NCBI GenBank assembly: GCA_030248215.1
Contig: JASANG010003691.1
Coordinates: 62,001 to 126,000, forward strand
Length of the DNA stretch: 64,000 nt
Direction: 5' to 3'
Source: Enoplolaimus lenunculus
Taxonomy: Eukaryota; Nematoda; Enoplea; Enoplida; Thoracostomopsidae
In this document: positions 46,501 to 58,079 of the stretch, one piece after another
How positions within the stretch are numbered: the stretch's first letter is position 1
Layout: the number at the start of each line of letters is the position of its first letter
Translations under genes and position numbers: made by a program
The notes under the pieces: generated by a model
Told to the model about the DNA's origin: nothing
The model's database searches: none
Seen by the model: the letters and a program-made list of their open reading frames with translations, nothing else

Positions 46501-49500
46501 CGTGGGCGCAAAGAGAAATGTGAAGTTTAAGGTATATGAAATTTGCTATTTCTTACCCTGTAAATTTTGCCTCCCCGGCTACTCGTCTCAGCTAGCGGGT
46601 TTCTGTCCCCACTCGCAAACGGCTGAGGAAACCCCTGGCGCCTAGTATGTACTATTTTAACGTTGGTGTGTTTTACCTATGAAAAACCATTGCTTGTGAG
46701 ACGTGAGGTGGTTTACTTTCGACGTGTTGGGGTACAGTTAACACAAAGAAGTGAACTTAGAGATCCTTATATCTGAACATTTAACATGTGATTGCAGATA
46801 TAAAATCATGCTAGAATGTTGGAGCCATCAAGCATGTGATCGGCCTTCATTTGTCCGATTGCGTAAAGCGATTCCTGAGCTGGTGTCTGAACTCGAAGCT
46901 GCTGAGCGGCATCAACACGAACAACAACAGAGACAACAGCAATTCAATTCACAACCGGCGTCACCGTCAAGTGTAGCTAGTATTGTGGAACATGGAATGC
47001 AGCAACAAGCAGCACATTCGTATCAGACGGCTGGACAAGCCGTTCATGATGGTCGCAGTGGGAATCGAACAGCTCCTGCTGTGCCACAGCAACAACAACA
47101 ATGGTCGTTTGCTCGTCCGCCACCCCAGATGGGGTGTGGGGCAGCGTTGAGGTAATTTCAGTTTTTCATTCTGCGATATGGAACCTGTAATTACGTTCTT
47201 AAAGCCTTTTTCTATAATTACTGCGTGTTGGAGTAGACTACTGAGTATGGGGGCCTGAGATTTTGTTGGAGTCTTCCTAATATTAAGAGAGTGACAGTGT
47301 ATTAGTCTTGGTGCGGATACTGATGTGTAAGATTATGGGTTTGATTAGCAAGTAATAAACCGTAATCCAAGAACCGTTTCCTATTTGTTCGGTGCTCGCT
47401 AGCATGTAGAACTTAATACGGTTGAACCTTTCTTAAACAGCATTTCTTTACAGGTTAACAACTGTAAACGTTTACATATTATTGTTATACCGTGTTACTT
47501 ACTTCTGCATCAGCGAATCTTATATTTTGCAAATTTGCAGGTCACGCAATGCGACTGCCTCACGCATGAGCGCAAGCTTATCTGCAGATGCGTATTATGT
47601 AAGACAACCGTTGTTGCATTCGACAACATTTCCTACGCAACAATCAACAGCGGATTCGTCTGAAATAATTATCGGTCAATCGGATTGCGGTGGCCTTTTC
47701 AATGAATCGTTCGATATTGGGGTCCAGCAGCCTTATTCAACTGCTGTTCGTTATCGCCATGGCCGCTATCGTAATCGGAGACCTTCAGGTACAAAACGGT
47801 TCAGCCTAATGGCAGATGCTATTCCAATTTGTCACGCAACACCAATGCGCCGCAGCTTGACTTCAGATCCTGGGTCACTCGTTCCTATTGTAGGTTCCGA
47901 TGGACCGGTAAGTCGTATCATATCACCGTCTGGGCCGCCTGAGGCCGTCGTTGGGGCGCATATTTCAAGCAGTTTTAATGAGAGGGGTTCAGCTTTTAAA
48001 CTTCCATCGTCCGATATGAAAAACGCCCGGAGTAATCTGCAAATAGGACAACAGAGATCAAGTGGCCATGTTCCTGGACTATACTCTGATATGGGCTATG
48101 GGCTGTCATACAGAGTTGCTCAACCAAACGAAGCTGCTGCTGCTGCGGTTGGGGAAACTAAGTGTGCTGGTTCGGGTTCCGCAGGACAATCTATTGGTCC
48201 GCTTCCGGTGACATCGCTTGTCACGGAAACACCAGTTCGGAGTAAATTGGTTGATTGGCGTAGTAGCGGTACGAGTCATGCTTTTCAGTCGGACGCTGAG
48301 AGCAATTTAATTTTTCGAAATGAGCATGCCGGGTTGTCTGATGGTCGGTCAATGACGGCACATATTGAGTCACGGAATAATGGTCCTTCGCATGTTTCCA
48401 CTGGCGGAGGTATTTTACACGCAAACAATACGGTGCAGCCATTGCTGCATCCTGGAACGAACGTTGCGCAGGCTGGTGCACCTGGTTCACCAGCATGTAG
48501 TAACTTAAATCAGCAGCAATCCGATTTGCCATACAGCAATATACCAGTCTCAAACGTGTCACATCGTAATGCAACTTGTGCTCAGCCGTCCGCAACACCA
48601 GTTGTGGTAACTCCGAAATTGGCGGCATCGACCAATATGCAACAACAACAGCAGCAACAACAACATCAACAACAACAGCCGACAACTTCCGGAGACAAGA
48701 AACAGCGTCGACAGCACAAAAAGAAACCCAGCAGCTCAAGCGTACATCCAAATCCGCGTAGCCACGGAACAGGTGACCATTCTGGAACGTCTCGTTCGAA
48801 ATCTGGGCCAACTGGACAACGGCAGCGACCTCCGACGTCGAAAAAATCGGAAACTTCGATGGTCACTGCAGAACTCAATCAGTCTCGATCAAATGATTCC
48901 ATTTCGTCAGCGGAACCGGCATCTGTAAGTAGAGATTGAAATCATTGGATTCAATTCAACATTACTTCCTGCTGAGTATGATAATTCTTCTGTTGAAATG
49001 GTTGCAGAATTGGTGCGTATATCAAGTAAATTTGGGTGTAAAACTTCATACGCTAGCTAGCGAACTACATATAATGATTGAAAAGCTGATTTTAACTTTA
49101 TACTCTGCTACAATTGCAATCTTTGACGGTTGTACAATTGGTTCTACTGTTGGGGTTTGTCTCCGTTGAAGCCAGACTGTACTGCGTTCTGTAACAGTGA
49201 ATTGTGTTGAGCAACGCTATGCGTTTTGTACAACCAAAGTACATAACTGGTGATAAAGATATTCCTACTTGTTCGGTGTTTGGTATGGTTTGTAATTTTG
49301 TATACGAATTTGATGGAAACATTTACAGCTACGATTTGAATATGAAGCCTGATTATCTGGTAATTGCTGTCGGTTCCAGGATTTGTTCGAAGCGGCAGGC
49401 CTTTTATATAATAGCTGTACATAACTGTTGATTGAGATATTTCTACTCGTTCGGTGTTTGGTATGGTTTGTAATTTTGTATATGGATTTGATGGAAACAT

Positions 49501-50002
49501 TTTACAGCTACGAATTGAATCTGAAGCCTGATTATCGGGTAATCACTGACGGTTCCAGGATTTTTTTGGAAGCGGCGGATCTTTAATATAATCGATCGAA
49601 CTTTTCAAGTAGGTAAGCATTGCATTATTTTTTTCGCTTAAAATACAGCTGTCTAGATAACATTTCTTTCAACGCAGTCACTCGAGTCATCCCGTCTGTG
49701 ACCTATCTATGTAATTATACTGTTGTACTTAACGTTGTACACAATTGTTTTTTGTTTGTGGTGTCATCACTCGTCGCATATTATAGTCGCATTTTAGTTA
49801 TCGTTTGTGTTTTAGTCATGAATAGTTGTGACACAAATTTAATTTTGAGTTTTACTTATTGTAAAAAAATTTTTGAAGTCGTCATGTTATTTGTATTTTG
49901 GTCGTTGTTATTTAACTTTATATGAAGTGTATGCAACCGTACTTACATTTTTGTTTTCATTCTACGTTTTAGCAGGGAATGTTCTCCTGGATCGATAGTT
50001 AA
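36470..50002 (+). CDS. MET/RON-like receptor tyrosine kinase with Sema, PSI and one IPT domain
   Basis: Exons: 36470-36827, 37167-37329, 37597-37817, 38445-38851, 39116-39343, 40014-40229, 40667-40903, 41257-41396, 42562-42890, 43246-43395, 44397-44477, 44735-44937, 45205-45326, 45657-45822, 45981-46117, 46798-47151, 47541-48924, and probably a short last exon near 49980-50002; without it translation stops at 48939. All junctions are in phase, giving about 1640 aa. Order: hydrophobic leader, Sema-like region (about 25-530), Cys-rich PSI (532-610), a single IPT (611-656, [14 protein letters not shown]), membrane helix (about 707-731), kinase (about 808-1085), tail of about 555 aa. Kinase landmarks: GEGNFG 815-820, Lys840, [10 protein letters not shown] from 943, DFG 963-965, WMPPES, then [11 protein letters not shown] and [17 protein letters not shown], which are MET-like. 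The tail is Q/S-rich with poly-Q. The 44735 acceptor and the last exon are the weakest calls. Confidence 0.9.
37467..37528. repeat. ATT microsatellite
   Basis: About 60 bp of ATT repeats in a receptor-kinase intron, shortly before exon 3. Confidence 0.97.
39556..39770. mobile_element. hAT-like MITE
   Basis: CAGAGGTGGACGGTCTCAG at the left; reversed right end CAGGGATGGTAATCTCCG. Flanks TTCCTCAC and TTCATCAC match 7 of 8. Rich in GAGACC. In an intron of the receptor kinase. Confidence 0.8.
41671..42492. mobile_element. TIR element (GCAAGTTTTTGCAG family) with a nested hAT-like insert
   Basis: AAAGCCATATTTACACGCGC at the left, GCAAAAACTTGCATGTGTGA then ATAGGGCTT at the right, inverted with respect to each other and matching 53727-54031. 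About 41838-42125 is filled with ATTCCGATT repeats ending CTTTGCACCCTGG, probably a nested hAT-like copy. In the receptor-kinase intron 41397-42561. Confidence 0.65.
49230..49605. repeat. Two diverged tandem copies of a ~178-bp unit
   Basis: GTTCGGTGTTTGGTATGGTT, TTTGATGGAAACATTT and GAAGCCTGATTATC occur twice, 178 bp apart. Lies in the last receptor-kinase intron or 3' UTR. Confidence 0.9.
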
Positions 50003-50343
50003 GAATGCTGGAAAAACCTTGGTGCCGGTTCGAGTATGGAAAATTTGCTGTTGGTTACTCTTGTGATATACTTAAGTATTGGCCTTTTTTTAATTTTTTA
50101 TATAATAATATATACGTATATTTCATGTATATATTATGTATAAGTATTTTTAACAGGTAAGATGTTATATCGTAAAGTGATAACAAAATGTTAACTTACG
50201 TATGATTGTACCAATTTTATACCTGTTATATAACACAGCTTTATTTACGATCTGTAGTTTGATTTTATTTCAAATTATGTTTATTAACTTGCCTGGTGCA
50301 CTTCAATATGGTCATTTTTCATAATTACTATTTTAAATAACAT

Positions 50344-50702
50344 TGACTGGGTTTCCGAAAACCTACTTAAATACGACTTAAGTACGTGCTAACTTAACGA
50401 ATTTGTCGTTTTTAAAGGCGACTTAAGTAAAGTAAATACTTAAGTCGCTGACTTAATTTGATAGATTGCAAATTTACCATTCAGGCATACTAACGTTATT
50501 CTAATTGAAATTGTAGACTCACGGTGCCTTGTGAATATAAAGCAAAACTGTTACTTTCTTGTTGTGACAATGGTTGACATTTGGCGTTAATTTGATTTTG
50601 CTCGAAATTTAAGTATTTACTTAACTCGTCAACTTAAGAAATTACTTAAGTTTAACTTAAGTAAATACGTCGTAATTCAGTAAGATTTCGGAAACCCAGC
50701 CA
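50344..50702. mobile_element. MITE with CTTAAG-rich interior
   Basis: TGACTGGGTTTCCGAAA at the left; reversed right end TGGCTGGGTTTCCGAAA. The interior has about ten CTTAAG words (ACTTAAGTAAATAC and similar) in both halves, so it can fold back. The target duplication is unclear (ATT possible). Confidence 0.8.
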
Positions 50703-51721
50703 TTATTTAAATGTAATTAAAATTGACCCTTATGGAAAATGGCCACAGGTAAACGTGCTATTTGCCTTATTTGAATGTAAACCGTGTACCGTGTGTTTGA
50801 TCTCAGTATCATTCTGTGTTGTATAATGGTTGAAATTTTAGGTTTAGCGTTGTCTTTTCCGGAAGGACAATATAGCCAGAGCAGAAAGGTTTAGCGTGCC
50901 AGTTAGGCGGTTTGTTTTGTGCCGTTTCTGATAGCAAGTGCCTTCAACGGCAAGTGATAATTGTTGGCAGTGTGTCGCAGAAACACGAGACTTAAGTCGA
51001 CCGCTGACTTAGCTGGAAAAAATGTGACTTAACTTTACAGGTTGAAATTTTTGATAATTTTTGCAGCGAATGGAGATGCTTATTGTCTCAATACAAAGGT
51101 ACCGACCGCTAGCAGCTCAAGGTTACCGCCGGCTTCGTATACACACTATACTTTTGGAAGCTTTACGCTTTTGCCACAAAATAGTTTGCTACAAAGCCAC
51201 AGAACGCACCGCTGTAGTTTGTACATTTCAGGAGAACATTGGACACACTTTGTCGGATTATTAGGCGAGAGTTAGGTTTTCAATATGGATTGCATTGTGC
51301 TAAATTGTCCGTACTAAATGCAATTATAGCACCGTCTAATTTAAGCTGCATGAAAGCTGTTATTCTGTTTGGTTTAACTGTTGTGTATACATGCCATTTA
51401 GCATACAAATGTCTTTCTGTGCCGCTGTTGTGTAAGTTTGTTTGATTTTTTATGTTGTCTACGTATCTTTCACGCGTTGGACGACTGTTTTTCAAGTAAT
51501 ATTTGGCTGGCTATGTATACAATCACAAAAGTTCGATCATGGCCAAGACAAACGAAAGAAAATGTAAACCGAAACAGCGTCGCACCGCAATATCAAGCGT
51601 AGTTGCTAATGCGGAACGTATAATAGAATGCCTAACAAGCAAAAACTCTACTGTTTAAGTTCAAATATGGGATTTTTTGAAATGGTATTCACTCACAGTG
51701 GCGGACCGGAAAGGACTGGGG
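50703..51721. other. Gene-free stretch 3' of the receptor kinase
   Basis: No repeat or gene is recognised apart from small frames without family resemblance. Confidence 0.4.
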
Positions 51722-52190
51722 CCAGTCGTAGTGGAACTATATGTATTGCGCGAAGCTCGAACACACGTAAGCAATTAAGCTAATATGCAAATTAGTTATT
51801 AGCTAATCAGTAATCCTAATAATTAGTGAAATAATTTAAAAAGGTGTAATTTTGGCTTATCAATTAAGCTAATATGCAACTAATTATTCAACTATCGGTT
51901 TTGGAGGTTTTTAAATAATTTATTCAGATTCCTCGCACCCAAAAACCTTTGTTGACATTAAATTGCTTGTAACCATAATACGTAGTTAGTTGTTTAGTAC
52001 TAAATTAGGCTTAACTAATCATACAAACTAGCCTGTATCTAATAAACGGCTTAAAATTTTGAAACCCCAATGTGAAGTTAAAACCCCAGGACTATTGGCT
52101 TTCAAACAAAAATGTTTGTCAAAATCGGTTCAGCGGTTCCTGAGATTCTTTTCGGATGAACGGACGTCCACCTTTCGACCGTCAAGTAAA
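51722..52190. mobile_element. Second copy of the hairpin-ended element, shorter, right end lost
   Basis: CCAGTCGTAGTGGAACTA and GCGCGAAGCTCGAACACACG at the left; two internal units (TATGCAAATTAG); then TCAAAATCGGTTCAGCGGTT and CGTCCACCTTTCGACCG. The inverted right terminus is missing. Confidence 0.75.
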
Positions 52191-52904
52191 TCCAAATCTT
52201 AACTTTAGTGCTAAACCTTAATGCAAAATTGTGGTTCCCGATCCGTGTTGGAAAGGTATGTCTGAATGACCCTGTTTTGCATCCGCTAGTGGGTATTGAA
52301 AATGGTCAAGCAGGTTCGTCAGCAGACCATTACTATGCTAGATTTTCCTGTCGTAATGGCAATTATCGAGCTGTGTGATGTCCAGAGGGCATATCTGACT
52401 TGTCTGTTTTGATTTAGGATCTGGAAATACTGAAACTGTCCGTGAGAGCTGTAATATTCCAAATGGTTTTGAAGACATTTTTGTGGTATTATTTTCAACT
52501 TTGAGGACGTAACTAACTACTAGTTTTAGTTTTGAATATTATGAATATAAATGTGATTGGCGCAGTTGGTTGGCAAGATTGTTTCGTCTGTGGCCATTTG
52601 AAGTTCGGATTTGGTCGTTCGAGGTGTTGGGCTCTTCCTAAGGGATTTTGAAAAATATGCAGTGGTCCAAATGTTTACCTGAGAATTTTCGGTTGAAATA
52701 AAAATAAAATAAGATGATAACTCATGTGATCGTGTTTGTACCTATTTATGACATGTATATTTTAACACGACATTAATGGGAATATATTTATTTTGAAATT
52801 CACTGTATTTGTGTATAGATTTAATTTCAATTTATAGTATTTTAAAGTAGTGTCGTGGGAAATTTCGAGTTTTTTATTGATGCCATTCAAGAACGCCTTC
52901 CTAT

Positions 52905-53241
52905 CAGGGTGTAACCGGATATCTATTTCCGTTTCCGCTATAGAAATAACGGAAATTTTGTTATTTTTATGCTCAAAATAAGTTATAAATCACGTATGTA
53001 TATATCTCAATTATTCGCTGCAGATATGCTGCAATTGTTTGAAACGAAATAAAATGATGAAATTCATCCAAAATCTTAAAAATTCCGACGCAACCGCCAT
53101 TTTTTCTTCCGAATGTTTGAAAAACCGGTCAATATATGTAGGCCTCTATTGCGTTGGCGGAAAAATAAAACGTGTTTGAAGTTTTTATACTTTAATATTC
53201 ATTTTATGTTACCGTCATTTTTACTATCCGTTTGCACCCTG
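52905..53241. mobile_element. hAT-like MITE (CCGGATATCCG family)
   Basis: CAGGGTGTAACCGGATATC at the left, ACTATCCGTTTGCACCCTG at the right. Flanks CTTCCTAT (52897-52904) and CTTCCAAT (53242-53249) match 7 of 8. Confidence 0.85.
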
Positions 53242-53726
53242 CTTCCAATCAGTAGCACAGCAATCATGTGCTCTATTATTTACTTTGATGAGATTCAGTT
53301 TGCTTCCTAGTAGTTGTTTTTACGCTATCTGCTAAACAATTGTTGTTACTGAAGATTGCATAGTTATAGACCATTTAGGTATCCAGGATTTGACAACTAG
53401 ACCAATAACTGGTTCGTCATAGGAAGAATTATGCGGTATTTAGTTTGATGTTACCACAATATTCTTACCTCCTTTCTTGATGATTCCGTGTTCCAGGCGT
53501 TGAGCCAGAAAGGCACGCAGTGTATTAGAATTTGTTAATTTTTACTTAGCTATGATATACTACTTGTGAGTTATTTATTGTGTTAAGTTTTATTACTGTT
53601 AACTGCTTACAAATAACTGTTATGTGTGGATGAAATTATTCTAACACATATTGTGTACGTCTTATCTTGGCTTTTTTACCCTTTTTACTGATAAACGTAA
53701 GATCTAAAACTAGTTTGTACTTTTAA

Positions 53727-54031
53727 GCCCTATTATTCACACATGCAAGTTTTTGCAGCAAAAACCTGCGCGTGCAACTTGCATGTGCAAGTTGGGTCAC
53801 ACCACAGCTTTGAAATTCGTGCAGCTGAAAATTATTCACTGGAATTCATGTTTTTTAATTTAATTCGCATCTGTGAACGCAATTGCAAGACGCTTAAATT
53901 TCTTGCACCAGCAATTTGATTGGTCAATCGGAATGTTTCTTTGAAAATACTGACAGCTACAAGTATTTCGTACAAGTTGCAGCTGCGAATTCTCTCTGCA
54001 AAAACTTGCACGTGTGAATGGGAGCCTTAGA
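53727..54031. mobile_element. TIR element (GCAAGTTTTTGCAG family)
   Basis: AGCCCTATTATTCACACATG then CAAGTTTTTGCAG at the left; CTGCAAAAACTTGCACGTGT then GAATGGGAGCCT at the right. Confidence 0.75.
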
Positions 54032-54393
54032 CGTTGTAAGTCCAAGCGCAGTGATGTTGCAATGTTCATTTGGTGTCATACGGTTTATTTGATACATGTT
54101 TCTGTATGTTTGATCTCGGATTACCTTTACTGCATTGTGTATTTGAACCATTTTTAATGATTACTGTGCCAATATGTCGGATCGTGCAAACCGAATGTAA
54201 TAATTTCTTTTTGCAATTTGATGAATATCTGTTTTGTAGCACATACCTACGCATCGGTAGGTTACAGCGTACAACCATAAGTCTGGTTCTGGCAAAAGAA
54301 ACAAATCTCCGGATGTGGATGCAGTATAATTTTTGCGGTAGTTCCGATAATTTCGGGAGTGGCGTTTTTATAATTTTATAAAAGATGTACATT

Positions 54394-54455
54394 TCAGTAG
54401 GTATATAAGCTTTGTTTTTTAGCTTCAGTAGGTATATAAGCTTTGTTTTTTAGTT
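54394..54455. repeat. ~31-bp tandem repeat, two copies
   Basis: AGTAGGTATATAAGCTTTG then TTTTTTAG, repeated. Confidence 0.92.
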
Positions 54456-54654
54456 TATGAGAGTAGGTTTGTAAGTTTCAAATATCGATATTTTGCAAGC
54501 AAATTTTAAAAAAAAGCCTTCGGTAACGATTGCCAGATTTATGGTTGAGATTAGCAAATTTGTCATCTCATTACTAAATTTTGATCCATTTGCGGCGTTT
54601 GCTTGATTTGGGTAAATTCGTAGACCGACAGGTTTGCGAAAGTTTCACGAAAAC

Positions 54655-54798
54655 AGCATGTGGGAGGGGCCGAGCCAGGGGGCACCCCCAACTTAAACTT
54701 TCGACCAATTTTTTATTTAGTCATAGTAGGTATGGGCTTGTTCTAAGGCTTAGGTATATGCTTATACTACTGTTACGGCCCTGATTCATACATTGAAT
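54655..54798. mobile_element. TTAGGC-array TIR element (type B), degraded
   Basis: AACTTAAACTTTCGACCA, TTCTAAGGCTTAGGTATATG, then TACTGTTACGGCCCTGATTC at the right. The left end is degraded. Confidence 0.55.
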
Positions 54799-54913
54799 CA
54801 GATGTGTATGGTACGTTTTTAGCGAGTCCTCCAGGATGTACAGCATTCGTTCTTTAAATGTTCATCGACATTTATGAAATTCTTTTTTTACTGTTAACAA
54901 AGATGTACGATGT

Positions 54914-55010
54914 GTTTGTTTGTTTGCTTGCTTGTTTGTTTGTTTGTTTGTTTGTTTGTTTGTTTGTTTGTTTGCTTGCTTGTTTGTTTGTTTGTTTGTT
55001 TGTTTGTTTG
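54914..55010. repeat. TTTG microsatellite
   Basis: About 95 bp of TTTG with a few CTTG units. Confidence 0.97.
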
Positions 55011-55204
55011 TTGTCAAAGGTTTTGCCTAAAAATTTTGAGGTATGGTTTACTTTTTTGAAAACTCCGTACGTAAGGAACTGTTCAAGTTTAACGTGATGG
55101 TTTTTTGTCTTAATGTTGAATGTTTATGTGTAGTATATGATTTTTAAATAAACTAGCTTTTCGTTATAGTCTCAATGAGCGTTTTTGTTTTTGTTACAAA
55201 CTTT

Positions 55205-55378
55205 GGTTTAGGTAAACAACAAGTAGGGAACGTTTCTTGCATGACTGCCATAGAGTAAACTTAAGCTTTGTACTATTTATTGCTTAGCATTAGGCCATCA
55301 ATAGCAAGGTCATTCTAACCATTAGGTTTAGGAATATGCTTATAATAGTGTTATGGTTCTGTTCTATACGTTGACCGA
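55205..55378. mobile_element. TTAGGC-array TIR element (type B), degraded
   Basis: GAACGTTTCTTGCATGACTG, AACTTAAGCTTTGTACTA, then TATGCTTATAATAGTGTTAT and GTTCTATACGTTGACC. Confidence 0.6.
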
Positions 55379-55642
55379 AACGTTTTGGCATTCTTACAGC
55401 TTGGGTTCATTTAATATATACTGCGCCTATAAATTAGTGGTTTTATTCACTCCAATGCTAATCAAATGTGCCAATGTACATCGATAATTTCTTAACATTT
55501 TACTGGTAAACTAGCGAAAAAATCTAATTTCTGAGCCTCAGTTACGCTGGTATTCAATGCAATACAACCGTAAACTGGGGTTTGTCGTGTGATTTAGACT
55601 GTTTGCGCATTACCAAAATTTGTGGCGCTCACCTGAATTTAG

Positions 55643-56399
55643 CGGAAGGTGTGAACAGATAGTAATATAAACAACTGAAACGAAAAACGGATATTGAAGT
55701 ATAAAAGTTTCGAAAACGTTTTATTTTGTCTGCCTCGAAAGAAATAATGGCGGATTTTTCAAGATTTTGGATGAATTTCGTATTTTTTATTTCGTTTCAA
55801 ACAAGTGCAGCAAATCTGCAGCGAAAGGTTATACAAGACATATTCGTGATTTATAACTAATTTTGAACATAAAAATAACAATTTCCGTTAACGGAAACGG
55901 CCTATGTTACTGTAAAGGCCGTCCCAATTGCCCGGGACACAAATATACCCGGAGTGCACACTTATGCGCTCCTGTTTGTACATATGCACAGGCACGTAGG
56001 TATATATAATTTATATACATATATACACATCTGTTTCATTTGTCCCAACTGTCCCAAGTGTCCCATCTGTCCCAACTGTCCCAACTGTCACATCTGTCCC
56101 AACTGTCCCATCTGTCCTATGTCCCAACTGTCCCAACTCTCCCATCTGTCCCAACTGTTCCAAGTGTCCCATCTGTCCCAACTATCCCATGTGTCCCACT
56201 GTCTCATCTGTCCCAACTGTCCCGCTGTCACAATTATATTTTTGGAATGTACACCTGGTACATTGCTGTCTCGGGAAAATGGGACGGGTACTCCTGGTAC
56301 ATTTCTGTCCCTGGAAAATGGGACGGCCTTTAAAGTAACATTGGCCACGGAAACGGGCACCGATTTTTACCGGAAGGAATATCGGGTTAATACACCCTG
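55643..56399. mobile_element. hAT-like MITE (CCGGATATCCG family) split by a nested element
   Basis: Left part GTGTGAACAGATAGTAATAT ... AACAATTTCCGTTAACGG; right part CGATTTTTACCGG ... GGGTTAATACACCCTG. The insert is 55899-56346. Confidence 0.7.
55899..56346. mobile_element. GGCC-ended TIR element with a GTCCCA minisatellite (type C)
   Basis: GGCCTATGTTACTGTAAAGG at the left; reversed right end GGCCAATGTTACTTTAAAGG, both continuing into CCGTCCCA. Exact 8-bp duplication ACGGAAAC at 55891-55898 and 56347-56354. The interior (56040-56230) is about 20 imperfect copies of a 9-10-bp GTCCCAACT/GTCCCATCT unit. Confidence 0.92.
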
Positions 56400-56802
56400 A
56401 CCAGAAGCGATAACTAGTATCCGGCGACAGTTGCAAATTCTAGTTTCCTGTGTACAGAATTTTTCATCGCTATTGTCGGTTTTTTATTTCTTCAATACAC
56501 AACTTGCAGTTTTTATAAGAAATTAAGTTTTCAAATGTAGTGCTCTTGCAAAATTCGTTTCCCGTTTTTATTTCATTGTTACAGTAACAGATTGAAACTA
56601 GTTCGCACTCTTGTTCAAAAGGCTCTTATCGCTTTTTGCAAAACGTATACACTCTTGGAATTAATAAATACCTTCTAAGCTGCACCGGAGCAACATTAGC
56701 TTTTAGTGCTAAAGTTTTGTCTGTGTTTGTAGCTCAAAATTGTTTTCGAATTGTTTTAAAAATCATATAAGCTACTATTATTCAGTACTACTGCGGAGCG
56801 CA

Positions 56803-56985
56803 TTAACCCTTTCTCACATGAATATTTTCTATTTTACCTGAAAACTTATTACAATATTAGTTTTATGATTCGAACCTTAGGCTGTTGTGTGGCAGTCGTT
56901 CATGGTAAACACTGCACATTGTGTACATTATTTAACGTGCACAGTGTACGCTGAGTTGCACATAATACACTTTGTATCTCAGAAG
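56803..56985. mobile_element. TTAA/CCC MITE (subfamily a), degraded
   Basis: TTAACCCTTTCTCACATGAA at the left; the inner CATTATTTAACGTGCACAGTG survives; the right end and most of the tRNA core are lost. Confidence 0.65.
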
Positions 56986-57186
56986 AGCTATCGGGTTTGG
57001 TAAGGCTTTTCTGAAATCTACGCATAAGCATGAGCCTGATCGTGACCCAGCAATGGAAATGTGCTCAATAACCTATCTGCTACCCTATTCGATTACACAA
57101 AAAATACGCAATATCTTTCATGACTGTAACTTCAAATACGGACACAAGCGTTGCGACAGTTTGGCAGGAACTCTGCTGCTTCGATA

Positions 57187-57418
57187 GGCCCATGTAAAGA
57201 TCAGGGGCGGAGCGTTTTTCTGTGGGACTAGAATAGGATAAGCTTAAGCTTTAGAGTAATTTTTTTGCTTGGCTGAGGCTTAGGCTTAGGCTTAGTAATA
57301 AACTCATTCTTACGCTTAGGCTTAGGCTTAGAAATAAACTCATTTATACGCTTAGGCTTAGGCTTAGGCTTAGGAATAAGCTTATAATACTGTTCCGCCC
57401 CTGTTCTTGACATTGGCC
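57187..57418. mobile_element. TTAGGC-array TIR element (type B), youngest-looking
   Basis: GGCCCATGTAAAGATCAGGG at the left; reversed right end GGCCAATGTCAAGAACAGGG. Flanked by exact CTTCGATA (57179-57186 and 57419-57426). The interior has about nine TTAGGC units in three blocks separated by AATAAACTCATT. Confidence 0.95.
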
Positions 57419-57426
57419 CTTCGATA

Positions 57427-58079
57427 AAACTTTAAATCTGACCGGACGAGCACATTCGCTAAACTAAATCGTCGAACGGTTGCAATAATATTAAAGAAAA
57501 CAACTTCACTAGTTTACAACATAAAGTTGAAATCTGTTGGATGTTGTAGCCACATCGTTTTAAAATTGCTTATGGATTCGCTTCATAAAAACCGTACAGA
57601 CGGGATTTAAGGGGTCCTATTTCATGCTCATCTCCAAGGTTCGAGAGCGATCACAACCAAAATTTAGTGTATTAGTATTAAAATTGCGTTTAGCTTCTTG
57701 CTCACTTCGCTCGTGAGCATTTTTCATTAAATATTTGTGTATCGCGAGCAGCCCCGTCAACAATTTTTCAGATCCGCCAAACTCAGACAAATTGTGGTCC
57801 GCAACACGTCGCTTTATATACCGGTACTCGTATTGTTTGTGTATGAAAATTTATTTTAGTTCAACAACACGTAAACTGAGAGTTGATAATCGACTTTTAT
57901 TACAGAAATTTTCGTTAATATTCCATTTTGTCTGATTTGCTTACAATTTTTGTTGTCAGTCGTATAGAACGGTTGATCAATACAGTCTTTGAATTGCACT
58001 GTTTAGCTGTTATTTGTTTTGTACGATTTGAAGTTTAAATTGAAAGAATCATTTCGCTATGAAATTTCATTGACTATAT
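57427..58079. other. Gene-free stretch
   Basis: AT-rich, nothing recognised beyond a TTGCTCACTTCGCTCGTGAG motif at about 57700. Confidence 0.4.

Noticed and set aside
48221-48811. 196-codon frame antisense to the receptor-kinase tail
   Set aside because: Shadow of the long coding exon on the opposite strand; no family features.
54858-55097. Frame with Cys/Leu/Phe/Val repeats
   Set aside because: Translation of the TTTG microsatellite.
56040-56230. CRISPR-like array or Cys-Pro repeat protein (CPNCPICPNC frame, 55954-56400)
   Set aside because: It is a 9-10-bp minisatellite inside a TIR element; there are no spacers, and the frame is a by-product of the repeat.
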